Source: Leuctra nigra (lineage: Eukaryota; Arthropoda; Insecta; Plecoptera; Leuctridae). Taken from it: 64,000 bases of DNA. A model generated the notes under the pieces. That model was not told the DNA's origin. It did no database searches and worked only from the letters and a program-made list of their open reading frames with translations. The DNA is taken from NCBI GenBank assembly GCA_934045905.1, contig OW203763.1, positions 44,293,941 through 44,357,940 of the forward strand, given 5' to 3'. Position 1 is the stretch's first letter. Every line of letters begins with the position of its first letter. The translations under genes were made by a program, and so were the position numbers. Below are positions 20,378-30,959 of the stretch, piece by piece.

Positions 20378-22729
20378 TCAATGGGCGTTCGCTCTCCGGC
20401 TTCTAGCTCTGGTCAGCGGACCAGCAGCGGGAGAGGTGCCGTCGGGTTGTGGTAAGCCGTCTGCTTGATGGGAGGCGAGACGTCGGCGAGTAGATACTGG
20501 AGCAGAGGCTGATGGTAGAGCAGTTCGGGAAGATGCGGGACGAGCTGCTCGCCGCCCACGTGTGGAGACTGGAGCAGTTGCTGATGTCACAGCAGACTGT
20601 GCAGCAGGGCGAGCTACTGGACGCCGTCGTTTCGAGACCGGAGCAGAATCGTGGGATGTTGACGATTGTGACGAGGTGTAATATGCTGGTCGAGTGGCCC
20701 GACGCCGTCGTGCTAACACCGGAGCTGAAGCAAGGGGTGCTGACGATTGCGATGAGGTGTCATCTGCTTGAGGAGCTGCCTGGCGTCGCGGTTTTGAGCT
20801 GGTAGAAACGACCGGATGCTGAGCAAGAGGTCCAGATGGGAGAGTCCCGCCTGCAGAAGCTGTCTGAACCATACTACCTGTTGGCATGACAGTGTCCAGA
20901 GCCGACTTCCAAGTCGCCGGCAGTCGCTTGGCATCATCACGGCTGTTCATGGTGAAAGATCTCCTCTCGATCTCGATTGCTTCTCTCAGCACTCTTGGTG
21001 TATAATGCTCCACTCGAGCTATGGTACTGGCGTTAGCAAAGTCGATGTTATGCTTCGTCTGAGAAACATGTTGAGCAAGAGCGTTCGTTCCCACATTTCC
21101 GGCCACTGCTCGCACGTGTTCTTTCACTCGATGTGACACTCTACGATTCGTCTGTCCGATATAGGTCATCTCACAGGAACCACAAGGAACCTGGTAGACA
21201 CCCTGAGCTTCATTTAAGATGACATCTTTGTAGCTGCGAAGAATGTCTCTGATTTTCCGGTCAGCTCTGTACGTGGTCTTGATATTGTGTCGTCTTAGTA
21301 GCCTTCCAATTCTGTCGGTTGTGCCCTTGACATATGGCAAGTAAGCTGTCGCTCGGGTCGGCTGATCATCATCTTTCTCAGGTTGAACCTTTGCATTAAA
21401 CGCCTTGGTTATCGACGAGTTTGAATACCCATTCTCTTGGAGGGCTTCTCGGAGTAACTTCATTTCAGACTGAATGTGGTTTTCATCAGCAAGCTGTCTA
21501 GATCGAAACGCAAGCGTCTTAGGGACAGAGTTTACGTGCGACGGATGATGGTGTGAATTCGCTTGCAAATACCTGTTTGTATGAGTAGGCTTCCTGTAAA
21601 CAGTATGTGCCAAGGTTCCATCTGGATTTCTGATAATCAAAACATCAAGGAATGGCAGTTTATTCGCGCTCTCAATTTCCATGGTATACTTGATGTCCGG
21701 GTGGATTCCATTCAAATGATCGAGAAATCCGTCCAAAGCTGACCTACCATGTGGCCATACGACGAAGGTATCGTCAACGTACCTCAGCCACATGGTTGGT
21801 TTCTGTTCTGCTGATGACAAAGCTTGCTGTTCGAATTCATCAAGAAACAAGTTTGCGATCACTGGCGACAGAGGTGATCCCATCGGTGCTCCTGTCACTT
21901 GCTTATAGAACTTCCCACCAAAAGTGAAATAGGTTGATGACAAACAGTGTCTTGCCATCTTCATGACGTAACTAGGTTGATGATATTTCCTATTAATGAT
22001 GTCTAGAGCCTCAGGAATTGGAACTTTAGTAAACAACGAGCAGACATCAAAGCTCACTAATAAATCAGAGTCGTTTAGTTTTACGTCTTTGACTAGTTGT
22101 AGGAAATGATGTGAGTTACGTACATATGACAGAGCATCCTCAGCAAATGGTTGGAGACGTTTGGCTAGGTATGCTGCGAGAGCTTGCGTGGGAGAACCTA
22201 TGGCGGACACAATCGGGCGAAGGGGCACATTGTCCTTGTGTATCTTAGGAAGACCAAAGAGTTTAGGACATCGCGAAGATAACATTCTTGGCTTGAGGAA
22301 CTCCTTCTGATCTAAACCCAAAGGCGACTCATCAATCACATCTCTGGTCTTCGTTTCAAGGTAAACTGTGGGGTCATTAGGAGAAGCTTTGTACGCTGGA
22401 TCATTGAGAAGAGCTTGCATCTTGTCCTGATAGTCGCGTGTGTTCATAACTATTGTCGCGTTCCCCTTGTCAGCTGGTAACACGATGACATCCAGATTGT
22501 CTCTCAATTCTCTCAGAGATTTTAATTCCTCATAAGAGATATTCTTGGCAGGTAACTTAGCGTTCTTCAAAATTCTACATACTTCTTGACGAATCTGATC
22601 AGCTGTTTTTGCAACTAAACCCTCAATAGCAGGCTCAACTCCACAAATAATTTCTTCGACAGGAATTCTTCTCGGTGTGACACCAAAATTGAAACCCTTA
22701 GTCAATGCTCTTGAAGTGGTATCATTCAG
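20378..22729 (-). pseudogene. PLE family 2 RT/GIY-YIG ORF, copy B, 5'-truncated
   Basis: The frame is open from the stop at 20378 up to 22729, where PLE homology ends inside the N-terminal region (after residues matching LNDTTSRALTKG). Upstream sequence belongs to a SINE-like element, so the open frame to 22960 is a chance fusion. The RT core, YVDD, GIY-YIG domain and Arg-rich tail are intact, and the G run that is frameshifted in copy A is complete here. The switch point shares an AG with both partners, suggesting microhomology joining. Confidence 0.85.
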
Positions 22730-23071
22730 GTCCAGACAAAGAGCAGCCAGGGTCGGCCTAAGTCCTCCCTTGAATTTGCGGTCCCCTCCCCTCCCCTCGG
22801 GCCGGCCTTCCCCCTCGAGATGGTGATCCCCCTGAAATCGGGTTCCGTCGGCCCACTCCTCGCACCCCCCCGGTCCGTCCCCATTCCGGTCTGGCCTCCC
22901 CACCAGTGTTGGACTCCCCCGGATCTGGCCCGTTAGGTCGCCCCTCCCCATGTCCACCACTTATATCAACAAAGTTAAATGCAAAAATGCAAAAATTAAT
23001 GTGCGCAATATAACCTCGTCGTTGACGCGCCGTTAAACCACAATAATCTAATGTAATCTAAATCTAATCTA
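22728..23071 (+). mobile_element. SINE-like element, copy a, 5'-truncated
   Basis: This G+C-rich sequence matches three other copies in the window (b 29229-29675, c 56884-56993, d 62144-62532). It starts at the internal GGTCCAGAC and runs to the shared 3' end (TATAACCTCGTCGTTGACGCG, then CCGTTAAACC) followed by an irregular (TAATC)n tail. Such 5' truncation with a simple-repeat tail is typical of LINE-mobilised elements. It lies between PLE copy B and a LINE RT fragment; no target duplication was identified. Confidence 0.8.
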
Positions 23072-23072
23072 T

Positions 23073-24470
23073 CACTTGACATGATTACTCCTAAGTCCCT
23101 AATAGAGCTAACCCTAATTAAATCTATAGTGCCTAATGTGTAAGTAAAATTAGTTATGTTTTCCTTCTTGTTAGTAAATGTTATAATGCTACATTTTGGA
23201 ACATTCAAACTAAGCTTCCACGTAGTGCACCATTCGAATAGCGCTTCCAAGTCCTTCTGTAACAGAGTGCAATCTAAAACATTGCGGACTGATCGGTAGA
23301 TCTTATGGTCATCTGCATACATAAGACACTTAGAATGCTTTATACACTTCGGAATGTCATTTACAAATAACGTGAAGAGCAAAGGCCCGAGGATAGACCC
23401 TTGGGGTACTCCAGACGTAACACTTTCGGACTCCGAAACACCAGACCCAATTACAATCTTCTGAGACCGACCGCATAGATAATTTGATAGCAGGCTGAGA
23501 AACTGTCCACAAATTCCAAACCCTTTTAGCTTGTGAAGGAGTAGTGTGTGGTCCACACTTTCAAACGCCTTCGCAAAGTCTGTATATACTGCGTCCACTT
23601 GATTACGATTATTAACATGACTGGCAATGTCCTACGTGTATTGCGCTAGGTTCGTTACAGTAGACTTCCGCCGAACGAAACCGTGCTGTTCCTGCGCAAT
23701 CCACTTAGACACATAAGTGAACATTCTTTGATGTAGAAGTGTTTCAAAAATTTTAGACAGTACAGGGAGAAGTGAGATGGGCCTATAATTTTCCACCTTA
23801 AAACAACTACCTTTCTTAAGCACCGGCGTAACATGTGCCGCTTTCCACCGATCCGGGAAAACTCCAGCTTCTAGTGACTTGTTGTATAAGTTGGTCAGAG
23901 GAGGCCCCAACGCTTTACGACAGTGCTTATGAACTTTAATGGGAATTAAATCAGGGCCGGGTGACTTGGTGTTTATTAATTCTTGAAGGCATTTTACCAC
24001 TTCACAAGGGTGTATGGTGAAGAATGATAAGTTATCGTCAGCCTGGTCTAACACTTCTGGCAGTGGGACATACTTTTCCTGTGATACAGGTTGAAATGTA
24101 GTTTTGAAATATTCAGAAAATAAGTTGCAACATGTATCGATGTCAGCAGCTCTTCGATCACGAAACTCAACCTCGATGAGTATTCCCCTTGACATTGTTT
24201 TCCGCCGTATATATCCCCAAATCATGTAAGGATTCTTCGCAACGTCTCGGTCGGTTTGTTGAAGGTACTCCTTATAACGAGACTTCTTGAGGTTTTTGAA
24301 GAAAGTCCTCTTGGTTTGAAACTCGATTCTTTCATGTTCTATAGCAGACTCCTTCCATCTCCTATGAGCTCGGTTCTTGTCTTTCAAGGCTTTAATTACA
24401 GCAACGTCAAACCAAGCAGGATATCGACAAGCATTTACTTTCTTGGTAGGCACAACATCATCAATTGATA
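23073..24470 (-). pseudogene. Non-LTR retrotransposon RT fragment (Jockey/CR1-like)
   Basis: The reverse transcriptase domain of a LINE. The N-terminal part (24453-23635) contains WFDVAVIKALK, KSPGPDLIPIKV and ENYRPISLLPVLSKIFE. A single in-frame TAG at 23632-23634 interrupts it, after which the same frame continues with DFAKAFESVDH, GVPQGSILGPLLF and the catalytic YADD. It ends at SIRDLGVIMSSD, where the SINE tail begins. The endonuclease half and the 3' end are missing. Only one nonsense codon over about 1.4 kb suggests moderate age. A hAT MITE lies immediately upstream. Confidence 0.88.
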
Positions 24471-24478
24471 GTATTTAC

Positions 24479-25413
24479 CAGGGACTGGAATCCAAATGAA
24501 TATCGGTTCGGATTCCGGTTTAATTTTTTTTTAATATTAGTTCCGGTTCTGGAAAAATAATATAATGGTTCCAGTTCCAATCGATTACTTAAAATTCAGA
24601 CCATAATTTATAATTATTTTTTAATTTACTTTTTGGAACACACAGGCTGTAGATATAACTAATGCAAGAAATATAACATTAATAGATTCAGATACCAATT
24701 CATTATGTGAAAACTTATAATGCAATTTGATAATTTGAAAGTGAGAGGATAATGAAAGATCCTTTATGGAACCCAACTAATGTTAAATATTAAGGTGCTG
24801 CAAGCGCTAGCGATTTTGCTGCTTTTTGTAGACACTTTTTGCGATACGATTGGAGACGAAACGGGTAGACCAAATTATTTGAAATTTTAATCGTGATTAG
24901 ATAAAAGACAAACTTAGGGTTACCCTTGGTACATTTTTAATTTTTTGTTTCGTTAATTAGTAATAATGAGTGGCTTTTTGGTGAAAAATTAGCTGTTTTC
25001 TTGTCTCCCTGGCCGCCGTATAAAATTAAATTTCAAAAATGTGCCAAGTGATAACCCTAAGTTAGTCTTTCATCTAATCATGATTAAAATTTGAGATCAA
25101 TTGGTTTACGGGTTTGGTCTCCTATCGTATCGCAAATTTCATAGTTTTGCGCGGTTTTGTTGAATAACCGGCGCCTAATTAACGATGCAATATGCAAAAA
25201 TGAAAAAGTGCTACTAATATGCAATCAGAGTGATCATGTGAACATCCTGTAAAAGTTACACTCGCTTATGAAACAATTTTTCTCTCTAAATTTTCTAAAA
25301 CGGCCGAGCGCTAGTATCACCTTAAGTGATCCGGCTCTACCTAAATAGTAATTAATATAAGTTCCGCTTCCAGAAAAAATACCAGTCCTTTTCAGTATTG
25401 GTTCCAGTCCCTG
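24479..25413. mobile_element. hAT-type nonautonomous element, 935 bp
   Basis: The termini are CAGGGACTGGAA and TTCCAGTCCCTG, flanked by the 8-bp duplication GTATTTAC (24471-24478 and 25414-25421). No coding sequence. It contains an internal inverted repeat with arms of about 100 bp (24839-24938 and 25033-25136), possibly an older palindromic element it has captured. Confidence 0.87.
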
Positions 25414-25686
25414 GTATTTACTTGTCATTACTCATTAAAATATCAATTATTTAATTCTGACACAAAAAAATATTCTTTCAAACAGTCGTAAGAGAAAAGT
25501 TGGACAGACCCAATTACTAATTAGTCCCTAATCAAAAGCTTACACTCCGTATTAATCTGTGCATGTAGGTGACGGGGGCTCTGGTGTAGACGTCCATCTC
25601 CTGATCCCTTTCCTGAATCCTGCCACACCGGGACAAAAAAGTACAACAAAAGCCTCAAGAAGACCCGCTGCTTAGTCGAGCGTTGT

Positions 25687-25915
25687 ATTGTTTGTTTGTT
25701 TGTTTGTTTGTTTGTTTGTTTGTTTGTTTGTTTGTTTGTTTGTGTCTTCTCTCTTCCTTGGTTTCGCACTGTAGTGCATCCGACCAGTTAACTCTTGTAT
25801 ACGAATGTTTCTCACGGCGTTGGATAATATTATGAGGAATATTTGGTTATGGACACCTATAGACTGGGACACTTTGTGAGCTATTGCCTCGGCCTACAAG
25901 GCTTACTTGTACGAC
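25687..25915 (-). mobile_element. LINE 3' UTR fragment with (AAAC)n tail
   Basis: Read on the minus strand, this matches the 3' UTR of the LINE at 56171-56763: GCCTTGTAGGCCGAGGCAAT, then CTGGTCG-ATGC, then GCGAAACCAAGGAAG. Here the element ends in about 14 units of AAAC (25687-25744) instead of AAG. No coding part remains. The 265 bp to its left (25422-25686) hold nothing I can identify. Confidence 0.65.
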
Positions 25916-26010
25916 ATGAAATAGACAACGGAAAGTGTTTCTTTGAGCCAGGATCCCTTAAACACAAATAGGTTAATTAAAATTAAGACTATGTACTTAT
26001 GCTATACATA

Positions 26011-26817
26011 TACTAGGAAAACGCTCTGTGTAACGCGTTGATGAGCGAGCACCCAAACGCGCAACATCTCCAACCGGAATATCGTAACATACAGAAAACA
26101 TAATAGGTTCAATTGCGTACTAAATCCACGCAATAGAACATTGCAAGTGAATTAAAACTATAGTCAATTAATGGGTTCAATTGCGGGAAAAAATTACACA
26201 ATCGGAGACCAAGCTTAATGAATTGGTGACATCACTGTAGCGAAAAATCTGCAGCAATGTCTGCTCTCTAATAGAAACAGGACGCGAATTAGTTGCTTGA
26301 AGGTGCAATTCCGGCGCTAGCCGTTCCTTCAGGCTACATGCTAATAATAGAGGGGTCGGGGAAGGGGTTTTTGTCGTCACTTAGTAGGCGCTGCGCTGGG
26401 CCCGGTAGAGTTGGCATTAGTGGGGTAGAGGGGAAGGGGTTGTTAGTGGTTGGACAGTGGAAAATCGGAAGATTTTTTTAAATTTTAACCAATTACAGAA
26501 TTTGGTTGTAACTTTGTAATATTTGACACAATGTAGGTCGCAATGGCTTGGCAAAATTTCAAATTGATCGGACGTTTAATTCGGAAGTTATCGGAAGTTA
26601 ATTTTTTCAAAACTCAAAATTTTGGTTAACCAATCATCGGATTTCAAAAAAAAACTACAGCAACGCCCAGAGATGGTCCGAACATGTGTGCAAAATTTCA
26701 GCTCGATCGGATAAAAACTGTGACCTGTATTGCTCCAGTAACAGAAAAAAAACAGAAAAAAAACAGATGTCCGTGCCAAAAGAAGCCAAAAGGAGACGCT
26801 CGCTTCGCTCGCTCAAT
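26011..26817 (+). repeat. Interspersed repeat family R, copy i
   Basis: It starts TACTAGGAAAACGC and ends GCTCGCTCAAT, like copies ii (31423-32441), iii (40986-41469) and iv (50421-51442, inverted). Internally it holds degenerate modules of the form CAATG-GGT-CAATG, AAATTTCAAATTGATCGG. No coding capacity and no consistent terminal inverted repeat or target duplication was found, so the class is unknown. Confidence 0.6.
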
Positions 26818-26987
26818 TACAGCTGAAGATAGATATTATGGGTAATGGCGCTCAACAGCTAGGTATTACAGCTGAATGTCACATGCAGTAAGGAATTTAT
26901 ACAGTAGGGTGTATATTGTATTGGAATTGTCTTGAATAGCCAATGGGTGCAATATATTGAACTAGAGGGACCCGCTTACAAATTGTA

Positions 26988-27387
26988 AGTTGTGTGATTC
27001 TCATTTATGATTAATTTATCACCAACTACCAAAGTTTGGGAATTGTTAAAAAGCGTCCTTCCTAACGGTTTTGTTCGTGGTATTACCTCAGTGAACAGGC
27101 AAATGCTGGGAAGGTATACCCAACTAATAGGCCACGACCGCCTCCTTCCCTGCTTCCATCTTTACCTACTATTCACCATCATCTAAGTTGTGTGATTCGA
27201 ATTTATGATTAATGTATCACCAACTACGTACCAAAGTTTGGGAATTGTTAAAAAGCGTCCTTCCTGACGGTTTTGTTCGTGGTATTACCTCAGTGAACAG
27301 GCAAATGCTGGGAAGGTATACCCAACTAATAGGCCACGATCGCCTCCTTCCCACCTTCCATCTTTACCTCCTATTCACCATCATCTC
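26988..27387. repeat. Tandem duplication, two units of about 200 bp
   Basis: Unit 26988-27185 and unit 27186-27387 both begin AGTTGTGTGATTC and end CACCATCATCT. They differ at scattered positions and by a 4-bp indel (ACTACGTACC against ACTACC). No ORF is shared. Two copies only; purpose unknown. Confidence 0.8.
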
Positions 27388-27966
27388 CCATCATCATAAT
27401 ATGTTAGCTGCAGAACAGTGCGACGTTATACACTACTAAAACAAATAGGTACCTACATGGAAATTACAAATCTACGGCAGATTAAAATTTCTAAACGAAT
27501 CCAAGTTACAAATCTGAGATCATAAATGAGTGAATTATACGCAACTTTAAATAACGGCCCAATGAGTACATAAGAAATGAAAAATGAAAAATTGGGTAAA
27601 AAGATTTTAAAAAAGTTTCTAAGAAAACATGGAATACTCATATCAAATTTAGATAAAACCAGAGCAGCTCTCTCATTGACTGAAATATCTGTCAAGTGAT
27701 CTTACTTGCCTCCTGATGAAATAAAAGTCTGCATCTCTGCACAATTCTTATCAACATCAGGAATTCACATCAGGTTACATGGCAGATCAGCAGGGAGCCG
27801 CTGAGCTTCTCAGTCGATTCCCACATTGCTGAATGTCGCCTTTTTGTACTTAAAGATGCAAACAAAGATAATTGAAATTGATATTGAAACATCAACGATC
27901 GATCGCTTTAGTACAATTTTGATTCCCAAAACGTAACTGTCAATATACTAATGAGAAGTTGCGACG
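27388..27966. other. Noncoding interval
   Basis: AT-rich sequence with no recognisable gene or repeat boundary, separating the tandem duplication from the Harbinger-like fragment. Confidence 0.5.
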
Positions 27967-28365
27967 TTAGGTATGTATACTCGGGCTTAAAAGTTCACAT
28001 ATTTCACGGGAGCAACTGGACTGGCTTATGCCAGTTACATCTCCGATCACACTCTGCATACTTTCCGATGCGAAAAACCGCAGAGCAGTTAAAACTTGAG
28101 TTGGAACAGGTATTGAATGTGATCTTGTTGTAAGCCGGATGAGAAGTGGTTCCAGAAGAGCACACAGTTCAATAATGGAATGTCTTGGAAAGCAATAGTA
28201 TCTTAGAAGGTGATGGTCGGGTACATTTAAAGGATCTAATCTGTCACGAAAAAATCTTTCGGGATGTAAAACATCACGATTCAAATTATCATTGTCAATT
28301 TGTCCAAGTACTTGCAGTGCTGCCGCATTAAACATCCTTACCTTTGAAGAATACCTACAGACCAA
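27967..28365 (-). pseudogene. PIF/Harbinger-type transposase N-terminal fragment
   Basis: A 132-residue open frame resembles the N-terminal half of HARBI1-like transposases: RLDPLNVPDHHLLRYYCF, then LEPLLIRLTTRSHSIPV, then ALRFFASESMQSVIGDVTGI and SQSSCSREI, which is the helix-turn-helix part. The catalytic DDE half is absent and the frame ends in unrelated sequence near 27967. It is separate from, and on the opposite strand to, the larger Harbinger element that begins 100 bp to the right. A domesticated gene exon is a less likely alternative. Confidence 0.7.
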
Positions 28366-29228
28366 TCTAGCCTAGACCTAAACTTTGTCACATTCACACT
28401 GACAGAAGAGAACAAACAAGACAGAATCAAAAGTAAGGTTAGGTCGCCCGCTGCCTTCTTAGGGTGTGTTTGATAAGTATTTTCAGCTTGCGCGCTGTGA
28501 CGTCAGCAGATTGTTCGGCGCGCGCTCGAAAATGTGGACTTATCAAACAACTTTGCTGGCGGCGCGATTGCGCGCGCAACAGCCCAGGATATTTTAAATG
28601 GCGGCCATCAATGTGTCAGTAAGGCGCTCGTTACATTTTATTTTGAAAACTATGATTGATATTTTTTACGAGGATTATGAGGATTTTATGAAAGCGAAAT
28701 TGATTCTCGAAAAGATAGATAATTATGCGGCGGAGATTGTGCCCAGGATGAATGATAAGCAGTTTAAAAGTCATTTTAGAATGAATCCTAATACATATGA
28801 GCATCTCCTGCGGAAACTGCACACCATTGACTCATTAAAAGAAAATGCCACAGGAAGGCCCACCACAGAAAACAGCAAACAGTTGATGATAACTTTGTGG
28901 TGCCTTGCAAACCAGGAATCATTTAAGGTAATAATTAGTATCCTGAAATTATTATTCATATAATTGCGATACCTACCTATTATATAAATCGCAGTAGCAA
29001 AGAATCAAATAATGGTCCTTTCAAATCCAATGATTATTCCATTGCACAAAATATAACCTGTAAAATAAGCATTGTTTAGTAATTGTCTTTGTTACAGGTC
29101 AGTAGCTGATAGGTTTGGCATTGCTCCGTCAACAGCATGGGAAAGTTTAAACCGAATAAGTTCTGCTCTCCTTGTATTTTGTCGAGAACATAACATAATT
29201 TCATGGCCAACCGGGCAACGGGCTCAGA

Positions 29229-29675
29229 TTAGATTAGATTAGATTAGTTTGGTTTAATGGCGAGTCAACGACGAGGTTATATTGCGCACATTAATTTTGT
29301 AATTTAACTTTGTTGATCATAATTGGAGGGCAAGGGGAGGGGTCGACCTAACGGGCCCGATCCGGAGGAGTCCAGCACTGGTTGGAGGGCCGGGCAGGAA
29401 TGGGGACGGACCGGGGGGTGTAAGGATTCGGGCCGGCGGAACCCGATTTCAGGGGGATCACCATCTCGAGGGGGGAGGCCGGCCCGAGGGGACCACAAAT
29501 TCAAGGGAGGGCCATGGTTAGGCCGACCCTGGCTGCTCTTTGTCTGGACCTCACCACTGATCTGTCCGGCATGGGTAGCCCTTACACATGAGCATATGCT
29601 CGCCGGCGTAGCTGCAGTGGATCATTGGCCAACGCAAACCCCACCACCGCGCTAAGGTGGCAGCCATCGGTGGGG
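29229..29675 (-). mobile_element. SINE-like element, copy b, full length (447 bp)
   Basis: Flanked by the 11-bp duplication ACGGGCTCAGA (29218-29228 and 29676-29686), so both ends are exact. On the minus strand it begins CCCCACCGATGGCTGCC, forms an HDV-like ribozyme fold, passes through the shared G+C-rich body and ends in a (TAATC)n tail. It has no RT ORF, so it depends on a LINE partner. It interrupts the Harbinger transposase in frame. Confidence 0.88.
29609..29675 (-). ncRNA. HDV-like ribozyme candidate, SINE copy b
   Basis: The 5' terminus gives P1 CCCCACC/GGUGGGG, P2 UGGCUGC/GCAGCUA (one G-U), and P3 ACC/GGU with a 7-nt loop UUAGCGC directly followed by the 3' strand of P1, which is the nested order of HDV ribozymes. 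P4 is short or absent here. The predicted cleavage point is the exact element boundary defined by the target duplication. Confidence 0.55.
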
Positions 29676-30959
29676 ACGGGCTCAGACTATAATCGACCAG
29701 CATAGAGCGAAGAGTAACTTCCCTGGAGTCATAGGATCGATTGATGGCAGTCCTGTACCGATAAATGCTCCATCAGTGAACAAGGCATCGTAATACTGCA
29801 TGAAAGGTTTTCCCTCCGTTCTTCTTCAAGGCGTGTGTGATCATTTGTATCTGTTTACCGACTGTTATGCGGGAATATCGGCTCAATACATGATATATAT
29901 GTGCCTTTATCGTCGTTCAGATCTATCAGAAGACATAGCAAATAACGTCATCGAGTTTCCGAATGACAGTCATCTAATAGGAGATGGTGCTTACACATTG
30001 AGCAACAAGATGCTAATCCCTTACAAAAATAATGGCTATCTAACAGACATTCAAAAAAATTTCAACTTGTCGCTCTCCAGCAGCCGTGCAACAATCGAAC
30101 AAGCTTTTGCATTGTTAAAAGGAAGATTCAGAAGACTGAAGCACATGGAGACCAAAAGACTTGATTTGATTTGCCTACTAATAATGTCTGCATGCATTCT
30201 ACACAATGTGTGCATCCAGGAAGGTGATGATTTACCAGGAGACGTGGATCTTCCAGATGAAATCAGACAGGAGCGTGACCTGAATGGTGTTGGAGTGGCC
30301 GAGTTGATTGCAAATGGAGGAGCATTGCCCACTGGTAATGAGAAAAGAGAATACTTACATCGCGAGCAGCTTACCGATGCGGTTTGTTCGGTAAATGGGT
30401 CGATTACGAGTCAAGATAGTCAAATATTTCATGAAATTTAGTTGAACTACAAAAATAATACATTTATTAATATATAAAGCAGTAATTTTACAAATTGTAC
30501 CCAAAATGAAAGAGGTTGAATTGAAACAATATGCCTAAAATATGTTGTTTGCAAGGTTGCAGAACCATTTACCAAAGCTGCCATGTGTGAATTAACTGCT
30601 GCTTGTAATATTGATTGTATCTTTTAAATACTAATGAAGCTATGTTCATTTAATCGCATATCTGTTTCTCCTGCATTTTATCTGATTTCATTGAACCCCA
30701 GGTATGCCTTATTATTAAATCCCCTCCTCCAAACCTAACTTCATCTTCAATTAGAATTATTCTCTATTGATATTATTAATATTTGAACTAGATATATAGT
30801 GACATAATCAACCTACCTACTTATGGAACTTAGAAGCACATTCAACTTCTTCCCCCTTCCCGTATAGCGTACGTTTTGAATCTAAATTTAGAAAAGGCGC
30901 TCGCCACGCTCCAAGCGGCCTTTGAGTGAACTAAAAACTGTGGACAAACAAATGTGAAA

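Larger units (their letters stand above)
16829..22729 (-). mobile_element. Tandem array of Penelope-like elements, family 2
   Basis: A second, diverged PLE family lies in the same orientation with a 3,180-bp unit (stop codons at 17198 and 20378). From the 5' side it holds copy B (truncated at 22729), a spacer (20059-20377), copy A (17198-20058), another spacer (16879-17197) and the first 17 or so codons of a third copy (16829-16878) before the sequence breaks into TA-rich DNA. The two families are separated by only about 30 bp. Spacers carry hammerhead-like motifs. Confidence 0.88.
28598..30441 (+). pseudogene. PIF/Harbinger transposase (nested element host), disrupted
   Basis: Exon 1 (28598-28927) gives an N-terminal region with PRMNDKQFKSHFRM and TLWCLANQESF. 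An intron follows (donor GTAATA at 28928, acceptor TACAG before 29098; phase is off by one base). Exon 2 reads SVADRFGIAPSTAWESLNRI up to GQRAQ, where SINE copy b interrupts. After the SINE the same codon series resumes (TIIDQHRAK), with the catalytic GSIDG, then GDGAYTL, then SRATIEQAFALLKGRFRRL, the three DDE positions of the family. A TAA at 29791-29793 replaces a Tyr codon. Without the SINE, the stop and the phase slip, the protein would be a normal HARBI1-like transposase. It ends at 30441. Confidence 0.88.

Noticed and set aside
22730..22960. N-terminal extension of the PLE family 2 copy B protein
   Set aside because: It is SINE copy a read through; copy A has a different, PLE-like N-terminus at this point.
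25521..25872. Frames with repeated Lys-Gln-Thr-Asn
   Set aside because: They translate the (AAAC)n tail of a LINE 3' end.
29323..29655. 110-residue Gly/Arg-rich plus-strand frame
   Set aside because: It is the antisense of the G+C-rich SINE body; similar frames appear in copies a and d and are not conserved as protein.
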